Assembly (NCBI GenBank): GCA_023246565.1
Contig: JAHFIE010000017.1
Coordinates: 1-18,095 of the forward strand
DNA length: 18,095 nucleotides
Direction of reading: 5' to 3'
Source: Candidatus Magasanikiibacteriota bacterium
Lineage (GTDB): Bacteria; Patescibacteriota; Patescibacteriia; Magasanikbacterales; UBA922
How positions within the stretch are numbered: the stretch's first letter is position 1; each line of letters opens with the position of its first letter. Shown in pieces: positions 7,431 through 15,464 of this stretch. The translations under genes were made by a program, and so were the position numbers. Under the pieces are notes generated by a model that saw only the letters and a list, made by a program, of their open reading frames with translations, ran no database searches and was not told the DNA's origin.

Positions 7431-8684
7431 ATGCTCGACATTACGTTTATTCGCGACAATATCGAAATCATTAAAGAGAATTGCAAACATCGAAACGTCA
7501 CCATTGATATCGACCGTCTGATTCAGGTTGATGAATTGCGTCGGACGAAAATTTCTGAAGTTGAGGAATTGCGGGCCATACGTAAAGCAGGATCAAAAGG
7601 AAAGCCAACATCGGAAGAAATTGAACGAATGCGCACCCTAGGGGACGAAATAAAACAGAAAGAAATTGAACTCGCTGAGATTGAAACTGAATATACAGAG
7701 TTGATGATGCGCATGCCGAATCTAACACATCCAACAACTCCACTTGGTGGAGAAGGCGATTTTAAGGTTTTAGAAGAAAAATCAGTACCGGAATTTTCTT
7801 TTACACCAAAGGATCATGAAGAATTACTGATGAACCTGGATTTACTTGATTTTGAACGTGGTACCAAAGTTGCAGGAGCAAAATTTTATTTTGTAAAAAA
7901 TGATTTAGTGCGTCTCAATCAAGCTCTCATCAATTATGGTATTGACGTGGTTACTGCTCATGGTTATGAACTTTTGGAAACTCCGGACATGGCCAAGAAT
8001 GAAATTCTAGAGGGGATTGGTTTCAATCCCCGCGGCACAGAAACACAAATTTATTCAATTGAAAATACCAATTTAAGTTTGATTGGTACAGCGGAAATCA
8101 CCCTTGGTGGGTATCATAAAGATGAAATTTTGGATTTAAACAAGGGACCAAAAAAATACATTGCATTGTCACATTGTTTTCGTACCGAAGCTGGTGCCTA
8201 TGGTCGGGAAAGTAAGGGATTATATCGCGTACATCAATTTACAAAATTGGAAATGTTTGTCTATTGCAAACCAGAAGATAGCGAAACCTTGCATCAAGAA
8301 TTATTAGCGATTGAAAAAGAAATCTGTGACGATCTCGAATTGTCGTATCGCGTGATAGATATTGCGAGCGGAGATTTAGGTGGTCCGGCTTACCGCAAAT
8401 TTGATATTGAAGCCTGGATGGCCATGAAAGGTGGTGACAAAAAATCAGGTGAATTTGGCGAAATCACCAGTACCAGTAATTGCACAGATTATCAAGCTCG
8501 TCGTTTAAATATTCGTTATCGTACCAAAACAGGGGATACTCATTTTGTCCACACTCTCAATGGCACGGCCGTGGTCTCAAGTCGTTTTCCTATAGCGATT
8601 GTAGAACAACACCAGCAAGCTGATGGCACTATTCGTATTCCTAAAGTTTTAAAAAAATATCTTGGCAAGGAAATAATTAGTTAG
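7431..8684 (+). CDS. serS: Seryl-tRNA synthetase
   Basis: Class II synthetase that charges serine onto tRNA-Ser (and tRNA-Sec where present). The 417-residue length is normal. The start MLDITFIRDN is the canonical SerRS N-terminus, so I chose ATG 7431 over the in-frame ATG at 7389, which lies inside the preceding gene and would add 14 unrelated residues. Residues about 30-100 form the long tRNA-binding coiled-coil arm. The catalytic core shows TAEITLGG, motif 2 CFRTEAGAYG (C249, R251), the serine/ATP region (QFTKLEMF, GDLGGPAYRKFDIE, EITSTSNCTDYQARR), and motif 3 NGTAVVSSRFPIAIVE with R385. The gap to the Ham1-Nudix gene is 22 bp, so it is probably in the same operon. Confidence 0.96.
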   Translation: MLDITFIRDNIEIIKENCKHRNVTIDIDRLIQVDELRRTKISEVEELRAIRKAGSKGKPTSEEIERMRTLGDEIKQKEIELAEIETEYTELMMRMPNLTHPTTPLGGEGDFKVLEEKSVPEFSFTPKDHEELLMNLDLLDFERGTKVAGAKFYFVKNDLVRLNQALINYGIDVVTAHGYELLETPDMAKNEILEGIGFNPRGTETQIYSIENTNLSLIGTAEITLGGYHKDEILDLNKGPKKYIALSHCFRTEAGAYGRESKGLYRVHQFTKLEMFVYCKPEDSETLHQELLAIEKEICDDLELSYRVIDIASGDLGGPAYRKFDIEAWMAMKGGDKKSGEFGEITSTSNCTDYQARRLNIRYRTKTGDTHFVHTLNGTAVVSSRFPIAIVEQHQQADGTIRIPKVLKKYLGKEIIS

Positions 8685-8689
8685 CATGT

Positions 8690-9436
8690 ATGGATGACCA
8701 TTTTTCGCAAAAGCCACTCCTTATTATTCTTCCTGGTTGGGGTGGAACACGTGAAACATGGGCAGAGTTTGTTCTTTTGTCAGAGGTTTATTACGAAGTT
8801 GTGGTTATTGAATTGCCATGCTTTGGTAATGAACCATGCCCATCTCAAGTCTGGGGAGTGGAGGAATATGCGGATTTTGTGAAATTGAAAATTGTAGATC
8901 TTACATCTAACCTGCAAAAAATACAAAAAGTAATTATTCTTGGTCATTCATTTGGTGGTCAGGTAGCTGCCTGTCTTGTTAGCACGAATCCTACTATCTG
9001 TGATAAGCTTATTTTGAGTGGTCCGGCTATTTTTCGCCGTCGTTCTTCACTAAAGCAGATTATTGTTTGGCCCATTGCTAAACTAGGAAAGTTGGTTATG
9101 GAATTTCCTGGTTTGCGTCAATATGGTACACCAATAAAAAAAATATTTTATAGACTCCTTGATTCACCTGATTATCTTGAAACAAGTGGTATAAAGCGGG
9201 CTATTTTTAAAAAAATTACCAAACAAAACGTAGTTCATTATGTATCTCGAATTACGATTCCAACACTTGTAGTCGCTGGTAAGCAGGATACTTTTGTCTC
9301 ATATCGTTTGAGTAAACGTGTTGCCAATATCCTTCCACAAGGAAATTTTGCTTTAATTGAGAATGGTGGTCATGGATTACATCAAAATAATAAAGATCAG
9401 ATGCTCACCATTATCCAAAGGTTTATCAAACAATGA
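8690..9436 (+). CDS. Alpha/beta hydrolase, substrate unknown
   Basis: A 248-residue alpha/beta-hydrolase fold protein with a complete catalytic triad: nucleophile elbow GHSFGG with S87, acid D200 in GKQDTF, and H228 in NGGHGLH. The oxyanion region is LPGWGGTRETW. A variable cap follows the nucleophile strand and has a basic patch (FRRRSSLK). There is no signal peptide or membrane segment, so it is predicted to be cytoplasmic. The family covers esterases, lipases, thioesterases and C-C hydrolases, and nothing here fixes the substrate. It starts 5 nt after serS, and its stop overlaps the MurF-like start (ATGA). This ties it to the downstream cell-wall genes, where a role on an acylated or peptidyl intermediate is possible but unproven. 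Confidence 0.85.
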   Translation: MDDHFSQKPLLIILPGWGGTRETWAEFVLLSEVYYEVVVIELPCFGNEPCPSQVWGVEEYADFVKLKIVDLTSNLQKIQKVIILGHSFGGQVAACLVSTNPTICDKLILSGPAIFRRRSSLKQIIVWPIAKLGKLVMEFPGLRQYGTPIKKIFYRLLDSPDYLETSGIKRAIFKKITKQNVVHYVSRITIPTLVVAGKQDTFVSYRLSKRVANILPQGNFALIENGGHGLHQNNKDQMLTIIQRFIKQ

Positions 9437-11049
9437 TAATCAACATGACACTATTTACTCCCTTTAACATTGTTATTTTTGGTCTTTGGTTTTTGAGCGC
9501 GTTAGCAGACTACAGTGAGTTTTGTTATCTTTGGCAATTAAAGGAATACCGTCTTGACCGGATGCGTGATTTTTTTTCTACGAAACAAGGTCAAAATTTT
9601 TGGCTTGGTTACCCTCTTCTTATCCGTTCATTCGTGGCATTTATTATCTTTTTTTGGCCAATGAATGAGATCCCAATGCTTAAGGGGATTATATTATTGG
9701 GTTTTACCATTGATCTTCTCTACAATTTGATTCGATTTATTCGTCATCAAATTCGTCATCCTCGGTTTACGGCAAAAGCATTGCTTCTCATAGGAATAGC
9801 ACTTGCATTCAATTTTATTCTGCCGCTCTTAACCAGAGATTGGTCACTCGTAATTCTCCTTTTTATTACTCGGTTTTTTATTTTTGGTGCGATGGTGATT
9901 ATTGTAAATTATGTAACTGATCGGATTAAGGAATGGTATATTTACCAAGCCACGCAAAAAATAAAAAATATTCCTCAGTTGACCGTTATTGGTATAACCG
10001 GAAGTTATGGAAAATCTTCGGTTAAAGAATACGTTAGTCAGATAGTAGGAGAAAAATACAAAATTATTCAGACTCCGGGGAACACAAATACTGATATTGG
10101 CATTGCTCAATTTATTCTACGGACTGATTTTACCGGAGCACAGATTTTTGTGGTTGAAATGGGTGCGTACCGAATTGGTGAAATTAAAAAAATATGCACT
10201 ATTGTGCGTCCGCGCATTGGGATTTTAACCGCGATTATAGAACAGCATCTTTCATTATTTGGTTCAATTGAAAATATTCAAACAGCAAAGTATGAATTAC
10301 TTCGTTCCATTCCAGAGAATGGATTTATACTTACCAACGCTGATAATTTTTATTGCACACAATTTTTGTCTGAATTGCCTTGTAAAAACATTGAAACGTT
10401 TGGAGAAGAAGCAGAACATGCACCCAATTTTTATATCCTTGAAGTAACGACTCATAACTCTGGTATAAGCTGGAAGAATGAGTATCAAGGTCAATTAAAT
10501 TCATGGGAAGCACCACTTTTGGGAGCACATCAAGCAAGCAATTGCGCTCCAGCAATTATGGTGGGAAAGTATCTTGGATTGACCAATGAAGAAATTAACC
10601 ACAGTTGCCTTCATTTGCGTGGTGGATCACACGCCCTTACTACGTATAAATATGGTAAAGCTTTTGTCATTGATGACAGTTATAATTCCAATCCCCGTGG
10701 TTTTCGAGCCGCATTGGAGATTTTATCCTCGTATCCATCAGCACTGCGACGTATCGTAATTACTCGAGGTATGCTCGAACTTGGTGATCGTAGCGAGGAG
10801 GTTCACACTCGTCTTAGTGAAGAAATCGCTTTTTACGCTGATGAATTACTGGTAATTACCCCAGATTTTACTGAGTATTTTGAGACAGGGGTACGGTCAC
10901 TACATAATAAATATCGCCTGGATATTAAACCACTCTACGATCCCCGTGAATTATTACATTATATAAAAGAACTCTGTAATCAAGAGGTGGTTATTCTTCT
11001 AGAAAGTAAAATTCCATCAATTGTTTATCAAGAAATTCATGGTATTTGA
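9433..11049 (+). CDS. murF: MurF-type Mur ligase with N-terminal multi-pass membrane domain
   Basis: MurF joins D-Ala-D-Ala to the UDP-MurNAc peptide using ATP. Core motifs are present: P-loop GITGSYGKSS (187-196), TPGNTNTDIG, VEMGAYRIGEI, QHLSLFGSIENI with the downstream TAKYE, GAHQASN, DDSYNSNPRGF and MLELGDRS. The MurF-like positions (E in VEMGA, H in QHL, NSNP) distinguish it from MurE/MurD. However, the first ~170 residues are not the usual uridine-binding domain. They are strongly hydrophobic, with about five candidate membrane spans (near 5-28, 55-75, 80-103, 110-130 and 132-158). The C-terminal KGSR-like element is replaced by LESKIP. At 538 residues it is longer than a standard MurF (about 450). 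It may act at the membrane, possibly on a lipid-linked rather than UDP-linked substrate (inference). The start overlaps the hydrolase stop (ATGA); ATG 9445 is an alternative. Confidence 0.85.
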   Translation: MIINMTLFTPFNIVIFGLWFLSALADYSEFCYLWQLKEYRLDRMRDFFSTKQGQNFWLGYPLLIRSFVAFIIFFWPMNEIPMLKGIILLGFTIDLLYNLIRFIRHQIRHPRFTAKALLLIGIALAFNFILPLLTRDWSLVILLFITRFFIFGAMVIIVNYVTDRIKEWYIYQATQKIKNIPQLTVIGITGSYGKSSVKEYVSQIVGEKYKIIQTPGNTNTDIGIAQFILRTDFTGAQIFVVEMGAYRIGEIKKICTIVRPRIGILTAIIEQHLSLFGSIENIQTAKYELLRSIPENGFILTNADNFYCTQFLSELPCKNIETFGEEAEHAPNFYILEVTTHNSGISWKNEYQGQLNSWEAPLLGAHQASNCAPAIMVGKYLGLTNEEINHSCLHLRGGSHALTTYKYGKAFVIDDSYNSNPRGFRAALEILSSYPSALRRIVITRGMLELGDRSEEVHTRLSEEIAFYADELLVITPDFTEYFETGVRSLHNKYRLDIKPLYDPRELLHYIKELCNQEVVILLESKIPSIVYQEIHGI

Positions 11050-11050
11050 T

Positions 11051-12271
11051 ATGTTAAAGTATATTTTTACAGGTTTTTCTCCAAATACAACATTCCATGA
11101 TGTTTCTCTTGCCTTTGGTTTGTTGCTACGTCCATGGCAATGGAGAACAGGACCGGCTGTGAAACGAATAGAAACTTGGTTCTGCGAGTATTTTTCTGTG
11201 CCCCATGCAATTGCTTTTGATAGTGGTCGAACCGCGCTTGAATATTCATTACGAGCTCTCAATGTTGGAAAAGGGGATGAGGTTTTAGTTCAAGCTTTCA
11301 CGTGCGTTGTTGTCATCAACGCAATTCGTTTTGTAGGAGCAACTCCTGTATATGTCGATATCCAATCTGACTATACTATGAATCCTCATGATGCTGAAAA
11401 AAAAATTACTGAAAAAACTCGTTGCATGATTATTCAACATACATTTGGCCAAAGTGCTGATCTAGAATTATTACTCAATATAGCAAAAAATAAATCGCTT
11501 AGTATCATAGAAGATTGCGCACATGCCCTTGGTGGAATGTACCATAATAAACTTTTGGGAACCTTTGGTGATGTTGCTATGTTTAGTTTTGGATCAGATA
11601 AAGTAATTTCAGGGGTGAGAGGCGGCTTAGCAATTACTCAAAATAATGATGTGGGAGCTGCGCTGCGGTCGTATCAAAATATCTTACCAAAAACCAATCG
11701 CTGGAAAATTGTTCAACATCTCCTTCATCCGATTTGGTTTTATTGTGGCCGAGCCACCTATCATCTCGGCATTGGAAAATTTGCATTATTTTTATCAAAG
11801 TTTTTTGCTTTAGCAAATCGAATACTCTACCCACCAGAGAAAGAAGGGGATAGAGTACCTTGGTATCCAAGTCAATTATCGAATGCATTGGCCAGTCTTG
11901 CGTTTGAACAATTACCGTATCTCGATGATTGGAATAAAGAGCGTATGAATCACGCCCGTTATTATGCTGAAAATTTACTTGATAAAAAAAATATTATTGC
12001 TTTTGGTTCAGAGAATACCTGGTTACGATTTCCTGTTGAGATTTTTGAACGAGATCAGGTCATGAAACGTAGTAAATCTTTTGGTATTATTCTTGGAGAT
12101 TGGTATACCACGGTTGTTGCTCCAGCTGATAGCAATCTCAAAAAAGCTCTTTATGAGTCAGGGACGTGTCCACGTGCAGAAATGGTGTGCCAACGAATTA
12201 TTAATTTACCGACTGATCCTTATTTGCGAAAAGAAGATCTTGATAGAGTAATCGCGTCACTATGTATATAA
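11051..12271 (+). CDS. DegT/DnrJ/EryC1/StrS-family PLP aminotransferase
   Basis: A 406-residue fold-type I PLP enzyme of the DegT family, which usually transaminates keto-sugars on nucleotide sugars. Supporting motifs are FDSGRTALEYSLRALNVGKG near the N-terminus, VLVQAFTCVV, ATPVYVDI, IIEDCAHALGG (PLP-contacting acidic region) and FSFGSDKVISGVRGG, in which K184 is the expected Schiff-base lysine. No membrane segments are obvious. ATG 11051 follows the MurF-like stop by 1 nt; ATG 11039 (overlapping) and TTG 11021 are in-frame alternatives, and no Shine-Dalgarno sequence helps to choose. The stop overlaps the FemAB-like gene by 10 bp. Placement between a Mur ligase and a Fem-type transferase suggests an amino sugar or amino compound for the envelope. 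The exact substrate cannot be read from sequence. Confidence 0.87.
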   Translation: MLKYIFTGFSPNTTFHDVSLAFGLLLRPWQWRTGPAVKRIETWFCEYFSVPHAIAFDSGRTALEYSLRALNVGKGDEVLVQAFTCVVVINAIRFVGATPVYVDIQSDYTMNPHDAEKKITEKTRCMIIQHTFGQSADLELLLNIAKNKSLSIIEDCAHALGGMYHNKLLGTFGDVAMFSFGSDKVISGVRGGLAITQNNDVGAALRSYQNILPKTNRWKIVQHLLHPIWFYCGRATYHLGIGKFALFLSKFFALANRILYPPEKEGDRVPWYPSQLSNALASLAFEQLPYLDDWNKERMNHARYYAENLLDKKNIIAFGSENTWLRFPVEIFERDQVMKRSKSFGIILGDWYTTVVAPADSNLKKALYESGTCPRAEMVCQRIINLPTDPYLRKEDLDRVIASLCI

Positions 12272-13308
12272 TTGATCAAAATGTACAAAATCAGGAATGG
12301 GATGATTTTGTTAAACAACAAACCTATACACTTTTTGTTCAATCACCCAATTATGGCAGATTTTACGACACAATAGGGGAACAGTTTTGGATTTGGGGAA
12401 TACGAAATGAAATGGGTCAGCTCCTTGGAGGTTCATTGATTTTGAGTGTTCATGCAAAACGAGGGAATTTTCTTTATCTTCCCTATGGTCCGCTGTTAGC
12501 CTCTTCATGTAATGATGAAGATAGATCAAATGCTCTCTCTGATTTTTTCTCTCAATTAAAAAAATTTACTCATGATGCTGGGTATCATTTTATTCGCAGT
12601 AGTCCTTTTTTGGCCAATACAGCGGAATGGCAAGATATATTTAGTACTATTGGTTTTCGGTCTGCTCCCATGCATATACTTGCTGAGCACACCTGGCTTC
12701 TTAATCTATCTTCTAGAGAAGAAGAATTATTACGAGGAATGGATAAGAACCATCGAAATCTCATTCGGCGATGTGAAAAAGAAGGTGTTCGTGTAGTCAT
12801 GGATACCACCCAGGAAGCACTGAATGATTTTAATACTCTGCATGATATTACTGCTGGGCGACATAATTTCCACAGATTTTCTCAGGAGTATATTCAAAAA
12901 GAATTTGAAGCGTTTGCGCAGCAGCAAGAGTCAGTAATTTTTCGAGCGTATTTACCTGACGGTAGGCTCGATTCAGCGGGAATTTTTATGTTTTTTGGTA
13001 CCATGTCAGCATATCGTCATGGAGCATCTCTTGCAGCTAACAAGCATATCCCCACATCGTATATACTTCAGTGGGAGGCAATTAAAGAAGCAAGGCGCCG
13101 TGGATGCCGCTGGCATAATTTTTGGGGTGTTGCTCCGGATAATGCTGGTCCAAACCACCCCTTTAAAGGGATAACCCATTTTAAAAAAGGTTTTGGTGGT
13201 CAGGGTTTATCCTTAGTGTCCTGCCTTGATTTACCGGTGTCTTACCGATATTGGTTAAATTGGTTTATTGAAAAGGCTCGTAGTATTCGACGCGGTTTTA
13301 ATAAATAA
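12262..13308 (+). CDS. FemAB/FemX-type peptidyltransferase (peptidoglycan bridge formation)
   Basis: A 348-residue tandem-GNAT protein of the FemABX family, which transfers amino acids from aminoacyl-tRNA to the stem peptide of lipid II or its precursors. Family traits seen are the N-terminal FVQSPNYGRFYDTIG (cf. the FxQS start of Fem proteins), YLPYGPLL, HTWLLNLSSREEELL followed by MDKNHRNLIRRCEKEGV, the YRHGASLAANKHIPTSYILQW stretch in the second GNAT domain, and the C-terminal HPFKGITHFKKGFGG (H299 onward), matching the family's FKxGFGG ending. It overlaps the aminotransferase stop by 10 bp, implying coupled translation. The charging tRNA and the acceptor position are unknown. It could build an interpeptide bridge, or modify the product of the MurF-like ligase. 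Confidence 0.88.
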   Translation: MYIIDQNVQNQEWDDFVKQQTYTLFVQSPNYGRFYDTIGEQFWIWGIRNEMGQLLGGSLILSVHAKRGNFLYLPYGPLLASSCNDEDRSNALSDFFSQLKKFTHDAGYHFIRSSPFLANTAEWQDIFSTIGFRSAPMHILAEHTWLLNLSSREEELLRGMDKNHRNLIRRCEKEGVRVVMDTTQEALNDFNTLHDITAGRHNFHRFSQEYIQKEFEAFAQQQESVIFRAYLPDGRLDSAGIFMFFGTMSAYRHGASLAANKHIPTSYILQWEAIKEARRRGCRWHNFWGVAPDNAGPNHPFKGITHFKKGFGGQGLSLVSCLDLPVSYRYWLNWFIEKARSIRRGFNK

Positions 13309-13312
13309 TTCT

Positions 13313-14215
13313 GTGAAAGATTATTCATTTTCAGGTATTCGTTCAAATCCTTATGTTGAACGGTCAGTAAATCGTCGATTCTTGGTACTTATTTCCCTTA
13401 TTATTTTTTGTGTATTGGGAACGATTGGACTTCTTCTTATTCATCCTATTTTCTCACTTCGTTTTATTACCGTGAATGGTGCGGTACGTACGCATCAAAA
13501 AGAAATAGGGGATACGGTGATGGGAATTCTTGATCATCGAAGATTTTTCGTATTACCAGGTAATAATTTTTTTATTGCAAATTTAGATGATGCGGAGCAG
13601 GTAATTCTATCTCGCTTTCCCGTAGCAGGAGTAACTGTTCATAAAAAATTTCCCGGATCCTTGGTTATTGATTTGGAAGAAAAAAAAGCAGTGGTTGTTT
13701 ATGATAATGGTCATTGGTATCAAGCTTTTGATAGTGAGGGGGGGCTGGTTGCTCGTATCCTTCGTATTGATCCTCCTCTTGGTTTAATTTTACCAAGTAC
13801 CAGTAGTACAACATCAACATCATCATTAGCTCGTAGTACCCAAGCTCTCCATATTCCTCAGCAAGATACATTACCGAAAGAATGGCAAAATATACCCATG
13901 GTAGTCCATGAGGAATATACAGAGGCAGCTACATCAAGTTTGAATAGTGATGTAATCTCCGGAGCTCTTGCTTGGTACAGTTTTATTGAACAAACCTTAC
14001 AGATCAAAGTTGCCTATATTCGTTTACTGAATGGACCTGGTTATCAAGCAGAAATTAAGACAAAAGAAGGCTTTTTTATTTTTGTCAATTTAACAGCTGA
14101 TCGGGAAGGGCAGTATGCAGCCATTGTGGCACTATTACGCCAAAATCCAGTGACAAGTCGTAAATCATGGCAATATATTGAAGCTCGTTATCCAGGAAAA
14201 ATTTATTGGAAATAA
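13313..14215 (+). CDS. ftsQ: FtsQ/DivIB-like cell division protein (POTRA domain)
   Basis: A bitopic division protein that, with FtsB/FtsL, regulates septal peptidoglycan synthesis. A short cytoplasmic N-terminus (about 22 residues) leads into one membrane span (about 23-43, FLVLISLIIFCVLGTIGLLL). A POTRA domain follows (FSLRFITVNGAVRTHQKEIG, then FPVAGVTVHKKFPGSLVIDLEEKKAV), and then the FtsQ-type beta domain (WYQAFDSEGGLV). A Ser/Thr-rich stretch near PSTSSTTSTSS interrupts the C-terminal half as a probable flexible insertion. I start at GTG 13313, 4 nt after the FemAB stop, giving 300 residues. The in-frame TTG at 13268 would overlap FemAB and add 15 residues. It ends the + strand run; no ftsA or ftsZ follows, unlike the classic dcw cluster. 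Confidence 0.85.
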   Translation: MKDYSFSGIRSNPYVERSVNRRFLVLISLIIFCVLGTIGLLLIHPIFSLRFITVNGAVRTHQKEIGDTVMGILDHRRFFVLPGNNFFIANLDDAEQVILSRFPVAGVTVHKKFPGSLVIDLEEKKAVVVYDNGHWYQAFDSEGGLVARILRIDPPLGLILPSTSSTTSTSSLARSTQALHIPQQDTLPKEWQNIPMVVHEEYTEAATSSLNSDVISGALAWYSFIEQTLQIKVAYIRLLNGPGYQAEIKTKEGFFIFVNLTADREGQYAAIVALLRQNPVTSRKSWQYIEARYPGKIYWK

Positions 14216-14246
14216 AGATATATTTTTAATTGAGTGGACTACGTAT

Positions 14247-14346
14247 ATTAGCCGTGTATTTAATGGTGTATAGAGTAGGGGGGGTTATGTTTATTCGGCT
14301 AATCCTCTTTCTATACTGTGTCGCACAATGATTCTTATGCGACACA
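14247..14346. other. Intergenic structured-RNA candidate (interleaved inverted repeats plus stable hairpin)
   Basis: The 291 bp between the convergent ftsQ-like and PIG-L genes has no credible coding sequence. It contains three perfect inverted-repeat pairs: ATTAGCCG (14247-14254) with CGGCTAAT (14296-14303), GTATAGA (14268-14274) with TCTATAC (14310-14316), and TGTGTCGCA (14317-14325) with TGCGACACA (14338-14346). The first two pairs interleave, as in a pseudoknot or two exclusive folds. A run of seven G (14278-14284) lies in the loop. The third hairpin has no T-tract on either side, so it is not a standard intrinsic terminator. The rest of the gap to 14506 is AT-rich with nothing further I can support. 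Confidence 0.45.
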
Positions 14347-14506
14347 ACCTAGAGTAGAAAATAAACCAAAAGAAAGATTACTAGTAAATTCACTTGTTTG
14401 TCTTAGTTAGTATAATTATAAAGGATCAAAACATTATTTTCCCTATTGTTCAGTAGTACTATTATTTATTCCAAATAATTCCATTCATTTTATTTTGAGT
14501 TTTTAT

Positions 14507-15460
14507 TCAGCGTCTTGTTGCATTTTCAATAAAATTGTGCGACGCCACAGATTCATTTAAAATTCTTTCTTTGTTACTTGGATCAGGTATCATGTATTCT
14601 TTTGTGCTTTTTCTCCAATAATCAAGCATGTGCTTGACTGAGTGTTCACCAATAGCAAATCTACCTTGCTGCGGATTCCAGATTTTGTAAGCATTCAATG
14701 CAAGTACTTTATTTTTATGTTCTTCAGGTGAAAGAAATATGGTAAGAGCAGGATATTCTTTGTCACCAAAATAATAACGTTCGTCAATTCCTGGAAATTC
14801 TTTAAGAGCTTCTTCAATTGCTTTATGATCAATATTTTGGTAAATCGTTTCATCATGGGCAGAAGCAACAACCAGATAGATACCATTGCCGATTTTATGA
14901 TATATTCTTTGAATAATTTCTCTAGCAAGCTCTTTGGTCATTGATCCATCAATATAGATTGGATGATTGCTACCCATAATTCCTCCGGGGTTTGCAAACA
15001 AAATGTTATTAGCCGGTACACCAAGGTTTTGCATGGATTCAAAGTATTCACGATTTCGAGCAGCAGAAAAATGTTGTTTATCAAGGGGTTTATATCCCTC
15101 AATAATAGGATTAAGAATTCTTTTTTTAATAATTGAGACTGCAAGATTACCATTTCTGTCTCTTCCACTCAAAATATATCGTACTGCTGAACCTGATCCA
15201 TCAGTCGTAACAATAGTGTAAACAGGATGTCCCCTCTTGATCAATCGATTGAGGGTGCCAGCCAAAAACATTTCATCATCCTGATGAGGTAGGATTACGA
15301 CAACTGGTTTTTGTTCATGATTTTTAGGAAGATTTAGGACTTGGTAATAGGGTAAATGTTCTGGAATTGATAGTATAAAAAAAACTGATAATGTAAATAA
15401 AAATAAGCTTATAATGAGCCCATACATACTCCATTTTTTTTGAATAATCATGTTATCCAA
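14507..15460 (-). CDS. Membrane-anchored PIG-L/LmbE-family deacetylase
   Basis: Zn-dependent N-acetylglucosaminyl deacetylases of this family remove acetyl from GlcNAc-type groups. The signature appears as PHQDDEMF (H59, D61, D62, E63), where the canonical PHPDDE has its middle proline replaced by glutamine; the metal-binding H and D and the catalytic D are kept. Supporting elements are TTDGSGSAVR, HFSAARNREYFESMQNLGV and a later ASAHDET with NIDHKA, which can supply the third Zn ligand. Residues about 13-32 form a membrane anchor, so the catalytic part would face outside the cell. The 317-residue length suits a PIG-L with N-terminal anchor and C-terminal extension. It begins 4 nt downstream of the exonuclease stop, so the two are co-transcribed. 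Substrate unknown; a surface glycan or peptidoglycan is likely. Confidence 0.85.
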   Translation of the reverse strand: MDNMIIQKKWSMYGLIISLFLFTLSVFFILSIPEHLPYYQVLNLPKNHEQKPVVVILPHQDDEMFLAGTLNRLIKRGHPVYTIVTTDGSGSAVRYILSGRDRNGNLAVSIIKKRILNPIIEGYKPLDKQHFSAARNREYFESMQNLGVPANNILFANPGGIMGSNHPIYIDGSMTKELAREIIQRIYHKIGNGIYLVVASAHDETIYQNIDHKAIEEALKEFPGIDERYYFGDKEYPALTIFLSPEEHKNKVLALNAYKIWNPQQGRFAIGEHSVKHMLDYWRKSTKEYMIPDPSNKERILNESVASHNFIENATRR

Positions 15461-15464
15461 AATT

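Noticed and set aside
14317..14346. Hairpin after the ftsQ-like gene as an intrinsic terminator
   Set aside because: The stem is strong, but there is no run of T after it in either direction.
14411..14416. Perfect TATAAT on the + strand as a promoter
   Set aside because: No acceptable -35 hexamer lies 15-19 bp upstream, and no gene or RNA follows on that strand; the region is very AT-rich, so chance matches are expected.
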